Positions 27,136 to 35,268 of a stretch of 64,000 nt of DNA are shown piece by piece. Within the stretch, counting starts at the first letter, position 1; the number at the start of each line of letters is the position of its first letter. This DNA comes from Aldehydirespirator sp965220345 (GTDB lineage Bacteria > Actinomycetota > Acidimicrobiia > Acidimicrobiales > Aldehydirespiratoraceae): contig OZ244822.1 in assembly GCA_965220345.1 (NCBI GenBank), positions 310,001-374,000 on the forward strand. The letters are read 5' to 3'. The notes under the pieces are model-generated. The model was not told where the DNA came from. It saw nothing but the letters and a program-made list of their open reading frames with translations, and made no database searches. A program made the position numbers and the translations under genes.

Positions 27136-28988
27136 TCCTCACCGCTGCTTCCACCATGGGTATCCAACTCACCAGCGAGCAACTAGAGGCCGTCGAATCG
27201 GATGCCCCCGCACTAGTAGTTATGTCTCCAGCCGGTACCGGCAAGACTGAGGTGCTGGTTCAACGCGCTGAGCGTTACATGTCAAATCCTGCGAACAAAT
27301 ACAAACGAGTGCTAGTCGTCACCTACACCACGCGGGCGGCTTCGGAGTTCACCGCGCGACTGCGACACCAAATCGGCACTGAGATGGAACGTGTAACCGC
27401 AGGAACTCTCCACAGCTTCTGCCAGAAAATGCTGAGCCACCATGGCAGCCACATTGGCCTTCCATTGGACTTCCAAGTCATCACCAAAGACGAAGACCGC
27501 GCCGAACTGTTCGCAAGACACGACACCTCTTGGTGTATAGAGGAAGCCTCACAACTCTTTCGGGAACTGGACTTAGCGCGGGCGCGAAGAGGTGTGCATC
27601 CTCAGCTAGAGCCTTGGCGCTCCGCTCTGAAAGATGCCGGTGCCGTGGACTACGCCGAAATGCTTACCGCTGCAACCGATCTGCTTCGTATTCCAGCACT
27701 AGCCATCACACAGCGCAACATATACGGCATGGTTCTGATCGACGAAGCCCAGAACCTCACCCCTCAGCAGTACGAGTTCATTGCTGCTCTAATCGGTCGC
27801 CGCCCTGAGTCCAAGTCGCCTCAAGTGTCCACGACGCTGCTCGGCGACCCAAACCAGCTTGTTACGGGTTTCGCAGGTGGAGACAAGCGACAAATGGAGC
27901 GCTTTGCATCGGAATTCGAAGCGAAGCGACTCTGCTTGTCACTTAACTTTCGTTCATCGCGCCGTCTTGCTTGTTTAGAGATGACTGTCGCTAAACAACT
28001 AGGCCGCAACGGAAGCTTCCCAGATAACGGAGCAGCCGATGCTGTTGACGGCATCATCGACATCCAAGAGCTTGATAACGAGGATGAAGAGGGAAAATTC
28101 ATTGCTGATTGGGCGACTCAACTTCTCGCTGAGGGCCTGCCACCTGAAGCGAGAAGCTCAGCAGAAACTGTCCACCTTGAAGCCGAAGATATTGCCATCT
28201 TGGCTCGGCATGCTTCATCGCTGAACACAGTAGATGATGCACTCACCCAAAAGGGCCACCAAGTAGCGCTAACCCACAACAGCGACGACTTGATGTCTAC
28301 TACTGCTGGCAAAATGGCACTGCTCTTGATGCGATCTCATAGTGACCGTCACCAAATGGAAGCGACTGCCGAACTGTCAAGAACATTCCAGATAACACTG
28401 AAGAAGCCACAAGACATCGCAAACAACGGAGCACTTGATGCAACGACGGAGGCATGGCAAAGAGCTGATGCCGAGCATTTAATCCCGCTGCAAAGTGCTG
28501 ACTCACCTGCGAAATTCATGGAAATCTTCGAAACATGCGAACTGCCAGAAAGCGCTTCCGACGAACTACTTTCAGGGTGGACGGCCGATCATGCGCTTCT
28601 CGAAAAGACTTGGACCGAGTTCAAGGATGTCACACCATTGTCGGAACGCTCTTGGACACGCTTCGCGCTCCACTTTGACCGAATGGCTCGAGGACGCGAT
28701 CTTGGTCCAGGCATACGCCTACTAACCGTGCATAAAGCTCAAGCGCGTGAATTCAAAGCCGTGGCGATCCTCGCAATGAATGAAGGGCAGTTCCCCGACT
28801 TCCGAGCTACAACACCAGAACAACAGCAAGCTGAACTGCAAACATTTTACGTGGCCGCAACAAGAGCATCGCGAGTTCTTTTGCTAACCCGAGCTTGCGA
28901 ACGTCCGACCCGCTACGGGAACCGACCAACAGAGCCTTCGGATTTCCTCCACCTCGCAGAACAAGTGATGTGTCAGCAATTAGCCTGA
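27132..28988 (+). CDS. gajB: Gabija GajB: UvrD/Rep-type helicase
   Basis: 618-residue superfamily 1A helicase. Walker A SPAGTGKTEV (residues 32-41), motif Ia VVTYTTRAASEF, motif II LIDEAQNLTPQQ (about 202), motif III LGDPNQ, motif IV region LSLNFRSSR, and motifs V/VI VHKAQAREFKAV and YVAATRASRVLLLT are visible. It starts within the stop codon region of gajA, so the two are coupled. In Gabija, GajB assembles around a GajA tetramer and is thought to respond to DNA ends. It is longer than the founding B. cereus GajB (about 490 residues). A second Met at residue 9 is an alternative start. Confidence 0.85.
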   Translation: MILTAASTMGIQLTSEQLEAVESDAPALVVMSPAGTGKTEVLVQRAERYMSNPANKYKRVLVVTYTTRAASEFTARLRHQIGTEMERVTAGTLHSFCQKMLSHHGSHIGLPLDFQVITKDEDRAELFARHDTSWCIEEASQLFRELDLARARRGVHPQLEPWRSALKDAGAVDYAEMLTAATDLLRIPALAITQRNIYGMVLIDEAQNLTPQQYEFIAALIGRRPESKSPQVSTTLLGDPNQLVTGFAGGDKRQMERFASEFEAKRLCLSLNFRSSRRLACLEMTVAKQLGRNGSFPDNGAADAVDGIIDIQELDNEDEEGKFIADWATQLLAEGLPPEARSSAETVHLEAEDIAILARHASSLNTVDDALTQKGHQVALTHNSDDLMSTTAGKMALLLMRSHSDRHQMEATAELSRTFQITLKKPQDIANNGALDATTEAWQRADAEHLIPLQSADSPAKFMEIFETCELPESASDELLSGWTADHALLEKTWTEFKDVTPLSERSWTRFALHFDRMARGRDLGPGIRLLTVHKAQAREFKAVAILAMNEGQFPDFRATTPEQQQAELQTFYVAATRASRVLLLTRACERPTRYGNRPTEPSDFLHLAEQVMCQQLA

Positions 28989-29143
28989 GAACTCGAGTCC
29001 CCTCCTTTGCTGGGTCACTTGCAACACACTGCCATGATGTCCGAAGTAACTGTCACGACCTCCAAGTCATATCCGCAACAAGCTCTCACTCCAGCCGACG
29101 GTTACCTTTCGCTCAACCCTGAAGCATGCAAGTCCCTACGGCA

Positions 29144-29935
29144 TCAGTGCTGAGTGGCGACGGGCAGTTTCTCAGATATCGGGTCAAGCAGGTTGCGAGC
29201 ACGCTGCGCTACGTCGTGCGCTCTGTGGTGAGAGACAGCCGGAATGCCCAGCGTCTTGAAGATGTGCTCAGCATCAACGAAAGCTGACGCTTTCTGCGAC
29301 TCAGCCGCTGGCACGTAGACCACTGCGATGTCTATGTCGGCTGAGGCAACGAACTCGCCGCTAGCTGTCTGGACACGACCCCCAGCGGTGTGTGCCTCCT
29401 GCACAGTCCAGCCCCATGCCTTGACCTGCTCAGCGAGCGCTGCTTGATCGGGAACTTGGAAAGACCAGGCCCGTGCCAACTGCAACACTCGTCCATTCGC
29501 CACAGTAAAATCGAACTTCGTGGCGTGATGCGAAGTCTCCAGAGTCACGCGCTCACACAGCTCGCTTCCCTTCGCAATATTGACTTCGCTATAGGCGCTG
29601 CGCAAAGCGGCCAGCGCTGTGTGCTTGTTCTTGAAGGCTTTCTTACGAGCAGCAGGATCAAGAACCATAAGATCAAACACCCGATCTAAGGCACTGTCCG
29701 CCGACTCGGCAAGCATCGGTGTTGGCTCGCTTATCTGAACGACATTCTGATGGTCGGCGTGCAGCCGCCACAACCACTCTTCGGTCAACTCCACTTCCGG
29801 CTCAAACAGAGACTGCCTCGCTGCTTCGAAGTCGTCGATTGCTGAACCTACGCCATCCATGAAAGCCCACACTGCTGTGAGCGAGCCTTGCTCGTCGATA
29901 GCGCGAGCTCGTACCGGGTTCTGAATCTGTCGCAC
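29144..29935 (-). pseudogene. N-terminally truncated DUF3037-type protein
   Basis: The 263-residue frame begins RQIQNPVRARAIDEQGSLTA, which in DUF3037 proteins follows roughly 35-40 N-terminal residues (a YSVVRYVPD-like strand) that are missing here. The rest is well preserved (PMLAESADSALDRVFDLMV, KNKHTALAALRSAY). DUF3037 genes are often next to a HipA-like kinase; none is present. The truncation point coincides with the end of the duplicated HEPN-MNT segment (29976), so the gene was probably cut when that module arrived. GTG at 29935 could still give a shortened protein. Confidence 0.6.
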
Positions 29936-29992
29936 CTGACACCCGACTCGGGCACTGCTAGAAAAAGATCATCCTGCGTTCCGCTGACATCC

Positions 29993-30382
29993 CTAGAGTC
30001 TTGCAACGACAGCTCTATAAATCGTCCCCGCACATAAGGCTGCACGAGCAGCGTCCTCTTTGGTTGGCTCATTCCACTCGCCGGGATAGCGGGACTCAAC
30101 TCCCCACTGGGTCAGTTCAGCAAGGTCGCCCGCTTCATCGGTTATCCCCCAGCCAGCCGAGCACAGAGAGCGAAGAGTGTCAAGATCATGGGTGAAAGGA
30201 ATCCGAGCACCATCTATCATCAGGGCCGCCTTGAGCGACTTTTCTGCTGCCTGCTGGAAGAAGTAGCAAGCGTGCCGTGGTGCTGGAGGCGACTGTTTAA
30301 GAAGCAGTTGTCCTACCTGTAAGTCTTCGCTCGCATACTGAAGCCAGCGGTTCGCTTCCGCGAACCGATCATCTTTGTGCAT
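29993..30382 (-). CDS. HEPN-domain toxin of a HEPN-MNT module, copy 1
   Basis: 129-residue all-helical HEPN protein (RWLQYASEDLQVGQLLL ... CYFFQQAAEKSLKAALMIDG ... PFTHDLDTL). HEPN partners of MNT nucleotidyltransferases are RNases that are silenced by AMPylation. ATG at 30382 is chosen because it starts MHKDDRFAEANRW; it overlaps the MNT gene by 14 bp. Compared with copy 2 it ends eight residues early: CTC-TAG replaces TTT-GAG, removing the EKRQRNAE tail. This may be harmless or mildly damaging. Confidence 0.85.
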   Translation of the reverse strand: MHKDDRFAEANRWLQYASEDLQVGQLLLKQSPPAPRHACYFFQQAAEKSLKAALMIDGARIPFTHDLDTLRSLCSAGWGITDEAGDLAELTQWGVESRYPGEWNEPTKEDAARAALCAGTIYRAVVARL

Positions 30383-30713
30383 AGACGGTCGCGCCTGTCC
30401 GGAGTGCCTCATACAGCACCGTCCCAGAAATCTCACCGCGACGTTCGATCTCGGCGGGAGTGGTTACCACAATGTCCTTACTCGCAGGCAGATTCCGCAA
30501 CTCACGCCGGATCGCCACAGCAGCTTGATGCTTATCTGTAATCTCAGACATCACTACGAGAAGGTCAATATCGCTGTGACGATCCGCTTCGCCCCGCGCC
30601 CTTGACCCAAACAACACAATCCGTAGAGGCGCAAAACGACTCACAACTCGGCGAACCGCTTCCTCAACGATCCCGTCGCCATTTCTGTCACACTGCTCAG
30701 AGAAGGTGTCCAC
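30369..30713 (-). CDS. MNT-type nucleotidyltransferase antitoxin, copy 1
   Basis: 114-residue minimal nucleotidyltransferase with the GSRARGEADRHSDIDLLVV signature (G-S-x10-D-x-D), the catalytic metal site. In HEPN-MNT pairs it transfers AMP groups to the HEPN toxin. GTG at 30713 is preferred, with a TTG one codon upstream as alternative. It is the first gene of the two-gene operon. It differs from copy 2 mainly in a short loop (MSEITDK versus LAEANDK). Confidence 0.87.
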   Translation of the reverse strand: MDTFSEQCDRNGDGIVEEAVRRVVSRFAPLRIVLFGSRARGEADRHSDIDLLVVMSEITDKHQAAVAIRRELRNLPASKDIVVTTPAEIERRGEISGTVLYEALRTGATVYAQR

Positions 30714-30801
30714 CAATTGAACACTAGCGCTGCGATCGCTGTTGACATCGCTGCCAAGTAGCCACCGCTGGCATGACGCTCACATCAACGCCCGGGGGTC
30801 A

Positions 30802-31239
30802 TCATGTCGCCCGATCCGAGCGGCGAGTTGGTGCTGGCGCGCCGTCGACGTAGCCGCAATGCGTGCAAACCAATCTCTCGCGTTCGCCCCATACCCAGGC
30901 ATCGAAGCGTCCGAGGCTCTCTGGGGCGCAGTCATGTTCTCGAGTCGCGTTGCCGCGGGTAACGACGGGCAGCCCGTCGGGGTGATCTGGAGCGATCCGC
31001 TGGATCAATCGGGACGTGTCTGGGGCGTGACGGTCTGTGTTGTGCATAGTGTCGCCGTAACGGCCGACGTGCATTTCTTCGTATGTGCAGTCGCACATAT
31101 TCGGGTGGCTCACGTCAACACCTTCAACGTTCACGCCAGTGACGGTGTTGCGCCACACACCCTCTACGTCAGTAGGAGCGACGGTCATTCCAGTGCCAGC
31201 CTGCAGGTGATCGCGGGTGTGTTGGTGTTGGAAGATCAT
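30802..31239 (-). CDS. Hypothetical protein with C-terminal CxxC motif
   Basis: 145-residue frame with GC-rich third positions, so probably coding, lying 57 bp downstream of the fused ETF gene on the same strand. It is polar, with no signal peptide, and has Cys/His clusters (HPNMCDCTYEE; ending LVCTHCGYVDG), suggesting a small zinc-binding knob. ATG at 31239 overlaps (ATGA) a 12-codon ORF that has a good RBS (GAAAGGACACC-ATG); an internal ATG at 31188 is the other option. It is not recognised. The plus-strand frame over the same region looks like an antisense shadow. Confidence 0.5.
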   Translation of the reverse strand: MIFQHQHTRDHLQAGTGMTVAPTDVEGVWRNTVTGVNVEGVDVSHPNMCDCTYEEMHVGRYGDTMHNTDRHAPDTSRLIQRIAPDHPDGLPVVTRGNATREHDCAPESLGRFDAWVWGERERLVCTHCGYVDGAPAPTRRSDRAT

Positions 31240-31296
31240 GTGGCGGCTGCGCTGGTGGTCTGTGTGCCTGTCATGGTGTCCTTTCGGTGGTTAATG

Positions 31297-33252
31297 TTAG
31301 CTGGCTGGTTGGAGTTGGGGGATCGCTCGGCGCTGCAACTCGGCGGTGAGTTCGGGAACTATGCGCTGCCATTCACCTACAAGGCCGACATCAACCTGAT
31401 CGAAGATCTCCGCTTCTGGATCAGAATTGATCGCCAAGATCGTGCCAGCGTTGCGGAAACCCACTGTGTGGTTGAAGCGGCCACTGGAACCCACGGCTAC
31501 CAACAAACGAGGTGACACAGAATGGCCTGTCACACCAATCTGACGGCCTCGCGGCACCCAGCCCTGATCGGTGACCCTGCGAGTGGCCCCGAGCGCGGCA
31601 CCTCCGAGAGCAGCCCTCAGTTCATCGATCACCCAATAGCCGTCGGGGCCAACTCCCATGCCGACAGCCACCACCGAACAAGCCCGACGCAGTTCGCCTA
31701 TGTCGTCATCGTCTCGCTCGGTAGAGACCGTGCGGATCAAAGAAGGCACAGGATCAGGCAGCATCTCAACTAGGGGTTGCGCCGGGTTGCAGCGTGGCGG
31801 ACGACGAGCCAGCACGCCGGGTCGGATCGTCGCCATCTGCACCGGCGAACGCGACACGATCGGCACCTGCAACCTGCCCCCGAAGGCAGGCTTCCAAGCA
31901 ACCAGTCGTCCGTCGGGGCCGACTTCAAGCCCGACAGCATCGCCAGTGAGTCCCCAACCGCAGCGGGCCGCCACGATAGAAGCCACCACCCGCCCCGAGC
32001 GGGTACCTTCCACCAGCAAAGCCCACGGCAGACGCTCAGCAGCGACTGTAGCTAAGACATCGGCCTGCTCGGAAGGCTCCGATGCCGAATTGGTCACCAA
32101 TATCTGATCCGCACCCGCTGATGCGAAATCCCGCTTGCCGGTCGCGTCGTTGATGGTCGTTACCGCAGTGACGCTTCCAGATATGCAGGCAGCCAGTTCT
32201 GCGGCCTCGCCCAGCAGTTCCACACCCATGCTGGCCTCAGTGAAGAAGCACCACACCGAACGTTCGCCATAGGCAGCAGACAGTCCGCCGGTGTCAGAAT
32301 GCAGCATGGCCACACTAGGTGCCGAAATGTCGTGCAGCTCGTGCGGCTCGTGCAGGGGATCGTTGCTTCGGGTCTCACCTTGATTATCGGCTTGGATATC
32401 GCCGGTGGTATCACCTTGAGCGCCGTCAGGTTCGTGGACGCCGTCTGGTTCGTCAGGTTCGTCAGCGTCTTTGTTGGCATCGCAGCCCGAATCGGAGAAG
32501 GCCCCAAGCTCCTCTAGTAAGTCGACCGCATCAGCCACCGACGAGGCGCGCAGAGCTCTGCGGGTTGCTGTCAACACTCGCACCTGACCAACCGAAGTCG
32601 GTGAGCCTGCCGCTCCCAGCTGCTCAACGGGCACGTCAAGGTCGTCAGCGGTTAGGCGAGCGATGAGGGTGCCGTCCACTTCTGCACATGCCTCAGGCAG
32701 TGCCTTCGACGGAGCGCACAGCCGTTCAGCCGCAGACAAAGCAACGGGAAGTTTCCCGGTGACAGTGCAATAGCCGTCGTCGGTCTCAAGGCGAGCAGTA
32801 AAAACACCGTCGGCGACTTCTAGGTGTCGCACCCCCGACGCAAAGGGCAGACCCAGCAGCTCGGCCGTCTCAACGGGAACCTGGCCTGTGTCAGAATCGA
32901 GCGAGTTGAGCCCGGCCAGCACCAAATCGAAGGGGCCTTCGCGCCTGACGGCAGCAGCCAACGCCACAGCAGTCGCCAAAGTGTCGCTACCAGCGAAAGC
33001 CGTGTCGCACAGATGCACACCCCGATGGGCACCGCAAGCGATCATCTCGCGCAGGGCATCGGTAGCCGCGGGCGGCCCCATCGTGAACACCACCACTTCG
33101 CCGTTGTCTCCAGCCGACTCCACCGCCTTGGCGTTGGCTCTTCGGCAGTAGGCATTCACCTCCAGCGGCAAGCCGTCACGCACCAAGCGTCCGCCCTGCA
33201 TCCGAAACTCAACCGGAGCAGGGATCTGTTTCACGAAAACAGCAATCCTCAT
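31297..33252 (-). CDS. Fused electron-transfer flavoprotein (EtfB-EtfA in one chain)
   Basis: 651-residue fusion. The N-terminal ~255 residues are the beta subunit (RIAVFVKQIPAPVEF, then DLVLAGLNSLDSDTGQVP, TVTGKLPVALSAAERL). An acidic Asp/Glu/Pro linker of about 70 residues follows. The C-terminal half is the alpha subunit, with its FAD site well preserved (GVTGHSVSPRLLVAVGSSGR, FNHTVGFRNAGTILAINSD). ETF carries electrons from dehydrogenases to the quinone pool. Most bacteria use two genes. ATG at 33252 (MRIAVF) is preferred over an upstream start at 33294 that would add repeated VKQ residues. Confidence 0.9.
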   Translation of the reverse strand: MRIAVFVKQIPAPVEFRMQGGRLVRDGLPLEVNAYCRRANAKAVESAGDNGEVVVFTMGPPAATDALREMIACGAHRGVHLCDTAFAGSDTLATAVALAAAVRREGPFDLVLAGLNSLDSDTGQVPVETAELLGLPFASGVRHLEVADGVFTARLETDDGYCTVTGKLPVALSAAERLCAPSKALPEACAEVDGTLIARLTADDLDVPVEQLGAAGSPTSVGQVRVLTATRRALRASSVADAVDLLEELGAFSDSGCDANKDADEPDEPDGVHEPDGAQGDTTGDIQADNQGETRSNDPLHEPHELHDISAPSVAMLHSDTGGLSAAYGERSVWCFFTEASMGVELLGEAAELAACISGSVTAVTTINDATGKRDFASAGADQILVTNSASEPSEQADVLATVAAERLPWALLVEGTRSGRVVASIVAARCGWGLTGDAVGLEVGPDGRLVAWKPAFGGRLQVPIVSRSPVQMATIRPGVLARRPPRCNPAQPLVEMLPDPVPSLIRTVSTERDDDDIGELRRACSVVAVGMGVGPDGYWVIDELRAALGGAALGATRRVTDQGWVPRGRQIGVTGHSVSPRLLVAVGSSGRFNHTVGFRNAGTILAINSDPEAEIFDQVDVGLVGEWQRIVPELTAELQRRAIPQLQPAS

Positions 33253-33469
33253 GGCTCTCTGTTTAACAGCGACCTGTTTAACAGCCACACGCAAAGCCGC
33301 ATAGCAGCCACAGCAGTCGAGCAGGTAACCCGCCCCCTACCCGAACTCGCCGGATTTCCTCAACTGTCGCGGTATCAGCATCGAAGGTGTCGTTGCATCA
33401 GCATCAGCTGTGGCAAGCAGTTCGTTGACCGCTGCCTCTAACCGTTCAAAGGGTGTTTGCCCAGACTGA

Positions 33470-33485
33470 TACTACATTCGTAGTA
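33470..33485 (+). promoter_or_regulatory. Palindrome upstream of the Phd/VapC operon
   Basis: TACTAC-ATTC-GTAGTA is a perfect inverted repeat (6-bp arms, 4-bp spacer), ending 19 bp before the antitoxin ATG. Antitoxins of this class bind such palindromes over their own promoter, so it is the probable autoregulatory operator. Confidence 0.6.
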
Positions 33486-33504
33486 AATATGCTACGATGG
33501 TTTC

Positions 33505-33759
33505 ATGGTTGAGATCGCATCGCGCGATTTGCGTAATAAGACCCGCTCTTTGCTGGATCGAGTGGCCGACGGTGAACACCTCACGATCACGGTGAACGGA
33601 CGGCCCGTAGCAGAACTGGCACCAGTCACGGCAAGACCAACATGGATTAGCAAGGGTCGCTTTGTCCACAATGTCCTCGCGTATCAAGCCGACTCAGAAC
33701 TAGCCGCTGACCTAGCCTCACTGGCAGACGAAACGACCGACGACTTGCCGTGGCTGTAA
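33505..33759 (+). CDS. Phd/YefM-family antitoxin
   Basis: 84-residue antitoxin: EIASRDLRNKTRSLLDRVAD followed by GEHLTITVNGRPVAELAP is the classic Phd/YefM DNA-binding fold, and the acidic C-terminal tail (ADLASLADETTDDLPWL) would bind the toxin. It overlaps the PIN toxin gene by 10 bp. A perfect palindrome lies just upstream of the start, consistent with autorepression. Confidence 0.92.
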   Translation: MVEIASRDLRNKTRSLLDRVADGEHLTITVNGRPVAELAPVTARPTWISKGRFVHNVLAYQADSELAADLASLADETTDDLPWL

Positions 33760-34142
33760 GCCGCGGCCTAGCCGATACATCGCTCTTCATAGCCAGAGAA
33801 GCTAAGCGTCCGATCCTTGAGGATTCTCTCCCAGAAGAACTGGCCGTTTCGGTTATCACCATCGGCGAACTGCGCTCAGGTATCTTAGCAGCAAACGACA
33901 CACAAACCCGCGACCGGCGACTCCTGACACTCGAAGCGGCTCTGTCTCTGCAGCCGGTGTCCGTTGATGGCAACGTTGCTTCGGCTTGGGCGAAACTGCG
34001 TGTCATGCTGCGCGATCAGGGACTGAAAATGCCTGTCACCGACTCTTGGATCGCCGCAACCGCCATAACACTCGGAGTGCCAGTAATCACCCAGGATCAC
34101 GATTTCCCCCTAATCAGCGAACTAGATGTAATCCAAGTCTGA
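33750..34142 (+). CDS. vapC: VapC-type PIN-domain toxin
   Basis: 130-residue PIN ribonuclease. The acidic residues of the active site are visible: Asp in LADTSLFIA, Glu in ITIGELRSGI, Asp in VTDSWIAATA and Asp in VITQDHDF. GTG at 33750 lies inside the end of the antitoxin gene, giving coupled translation. VapC toxins usually cleave tRNA or rRNA. The pair appears complete and functional. Confidence 0.92.
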   Translation: MAVSRGLADTSLFIAREAKRPILEDSLPEELAVSVITIGELRSGILAANDTQTRDRRLLTLEAALSLQPVSVDGNVASAWAKLRVMLRDQGLKMPVTDSWIAATAITLGVPVITQDHDFPLISELDVIQV

Positions 34143-34190
34143 ACAATTCCGTAAAGCGAGACACTGTTCAAACACAGCCAAGACAAGAGA

Positions 34191-34604
34191 TCATTCAGCG
34201 TTCCGCTGACGTTTCTCAAATCTTGCAACAACGGCTCTATAGATCGTGCCAGCACATAAAGCTGCACGAGCAGCGTCCTCTTTGGTTGGCTCATTCCACT
34301 CGCCGGGATAGCGAGACTCAACTCCCCACTGAGTCAGTTCAGCAAGATCACCCGCTTCATCGGTTATCCCCCAGCCAGCCGAGCACAGGGAGCGAAGAGT
34401 GTCAAGATCATGGGTGAAAGGAATCCGAGCACCATCTGTCATCAAGGCCGCCTTGAGCGATTTTTCTGCTGCCTGCTGGAAGAAGTAGCAAGCGTGCCGT
34501 GGTGCTAGAGGACACTTTTCAAGAAGCAGTTGTCCTACCTGTAAGTCTTCGCTCGCATAATGAAGCCAGCGGTGCGCCTCCGCGACCCGATCACCCTTGT
34601 GCAT
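34191..34604 (-). CDS. HEPN-domain toxin of a HEPN-MNT module, copy 2
   Basis: 137 residues, nearly identical to copy 1 (RWLHYASEDLQVGQLLLEKC ... CYFFQQAAEKSLKAALMTDG ... PFTHDL) but with the full C-terminus VARFEKRQRNAE. It follows its MNT gene with a 14-bp overlap. With two nearly identical pairs 4 kb apart, cross-neutralisation is likely. Start chosen at ATG 34604 by comparison with copy 1. Confidence 0.87.
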   Translation of the reverse strand: MHKGDRVAEAHRWLHYASEDLQVGQLLLEKCPLAPRHACYFFQQAAEKSLKAALMTDGARIPFTHDLDTLRSLCSAGWGITDEAGDLAELTQWGVESRYPGEWNEPTKEDAARAALCAGTIYRAVVARFEKRQRNAE

Positions 34605-34958
34605 AGACGGTCGCGCCTGTTCGAAGTGCCTCATACAGCACTGTCCCAGAAATCTCACCGCGACTTTCGATCTCAGCGGGAGTGGTTACCACAATGTCCT
34701 TACTCGCAGGCAGATTCCGCAGCTCACGCCGGATCGCCACAGCAGCTTGATGCTTATCATTAGCCTCTGCCAGCACTACGAGGAGGTCAATATCGCTGTG
34801 GCAATCCGCTTCGCCCCGCGCCCTTGACCCAAACAGCACAATCCGTAGAGGCGCAAAACGACTCACAACTCGGCGAACCGCTTCTTCGACAATCTCGTCG
34901 CCATTTCTGTCACGCTGCTCAGAGAATGTGTCCACAAATTGAACACTAGCGCTGCGAT
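34199..34958 (-). repeat. Duplicated HEPN-MNT segment, copy 2
   Basis: Partner of 29976-30736. Homology stops abruptly at both ends, at GCGTTCCGCTGAC (left) and GCGCTGCGAT (right). On the right it abuts the start of an RHH antitoxin gene, on the left the end of vapC. Confidence 0.85.
34591..34935 (-). CDS. MNT-type nucleotidyltransferase antitoxin, copy 2
   Basis: 114 residues with an intact GSRARGEADCHSDIDLLVV active-site signature. It starts at GTG 34935, equivalent to the copy 1 start. It is the first gene of the HEPN-MNT operon and overlaps the HEPN gene by 14 bp. Differences from copy 1 are scattered single substitutions, with no loss of key residues. Confidence 0.87.
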   Translation of the reverse strand: MDTFSEQRDRNGDEIVEEAVRRVVSRFAPLRIVLFGSRARGEADCHSDIDLLVVLAEANDKHQAAVAIRRELRNLPASKDIVVTTPAEIESRGEISGTVLYEALRTGATVYAQG

Positions 34959-34969
34959 ACCTTTATGGA

Positions 34970-35113
34970 GTGAAGAAAACGACCATCTACTTGCCCGAAT
35001 CCTTGAAACGGTATGTAAAGCGTCAGACTCAGCAGCGTTCGTGCTCAGAAGCAGAAGTGATCCGCCAAGCTATCCAGGATGCGGTATCCCGTCCTCGGTA
35101 TCGCCTGAGATGA
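34970..35113 (+). CDS. Truncated ribbon-helix-helix antitoxin (VapB/CopG type), orphan
   Basis: 47-codon ORF: KKTTIYLPESLKRYVKRQTQ followed by QRSCSEAEVIRQAIQDAV. The beta strand plus two helices of the RHH DNA-binding domain are complete, but the toxin-binding tail that normally follows is cut off after SRPRYRLR. No PIN or other toxin gene follows before ycaQ. GTG at 34970 is the start. It may still bind DNA, or be a relic. Confidence 0.65.
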   Translation: MKKTTIYLPESLKRYVKRQTQQRSCSEAEVIRQAIQDAVSRPRYRLR

Positions 35114-35168
35114 TAGCGAGGCCCAAGGACGCTTAGATGTCAATCACTTCGCCATGATGCTCATATCA

Positions 35169-35188
35169 GGCTGTCTCTGACGACAGCC
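35169..35188 (-). terminator. Possible hairpin downstream of the YcaQ-like gene
   Basis: GGCTGTC-TCTGAC-GACAGCC forms a 7-bp stem with a 6-nt loop, 80 bp past the YcaQ-like stop. There is no T-run, so it is at best a weak or factor-dependent terminator. Confidence 0.3.
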
Positions 35189-35268
35189 TTGATGGCGGCC
35201 TCTAACTACAGCTGCGATGCTGATACGCATTGAGCGCCTTGCACAATCATGGCTTCGCTGACGGGCGG

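Larger units (their letters stand above)
29976..30736 (-). repeat. Duplicated HEPN-MNT segment, copy 1
   Basis: About 761 bp, from GCGTTCCGCTGAC to GCGCTGCGAT, matched nearly base for base by 34199-34958 in the same orientation. It contains the whole toxin-antitoxin pair with its promoter. Flanking DNA is unrelated, so the unit moved or duplicated as a cassette. No terminal inverted repeats or transposase are seen at its ends. Confidence 0.85.

Noticed and set aside
30742..31515. A 257-codon plus-strand frame over the ETF 3' end and the hypothetical gene
   Set aside because: It runs antisense through the conserved EtfA FAD domain and has no recognisable domain; the minus-strand frames have better codon patterns.
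33253..33470. A possible gene remnant on the minus strand upstream of the ETF fusion (LERLEAAVNELLATADAD-like)
   Set aside because: The segment is short, ends quickly in a stop and could not be tied to a family.
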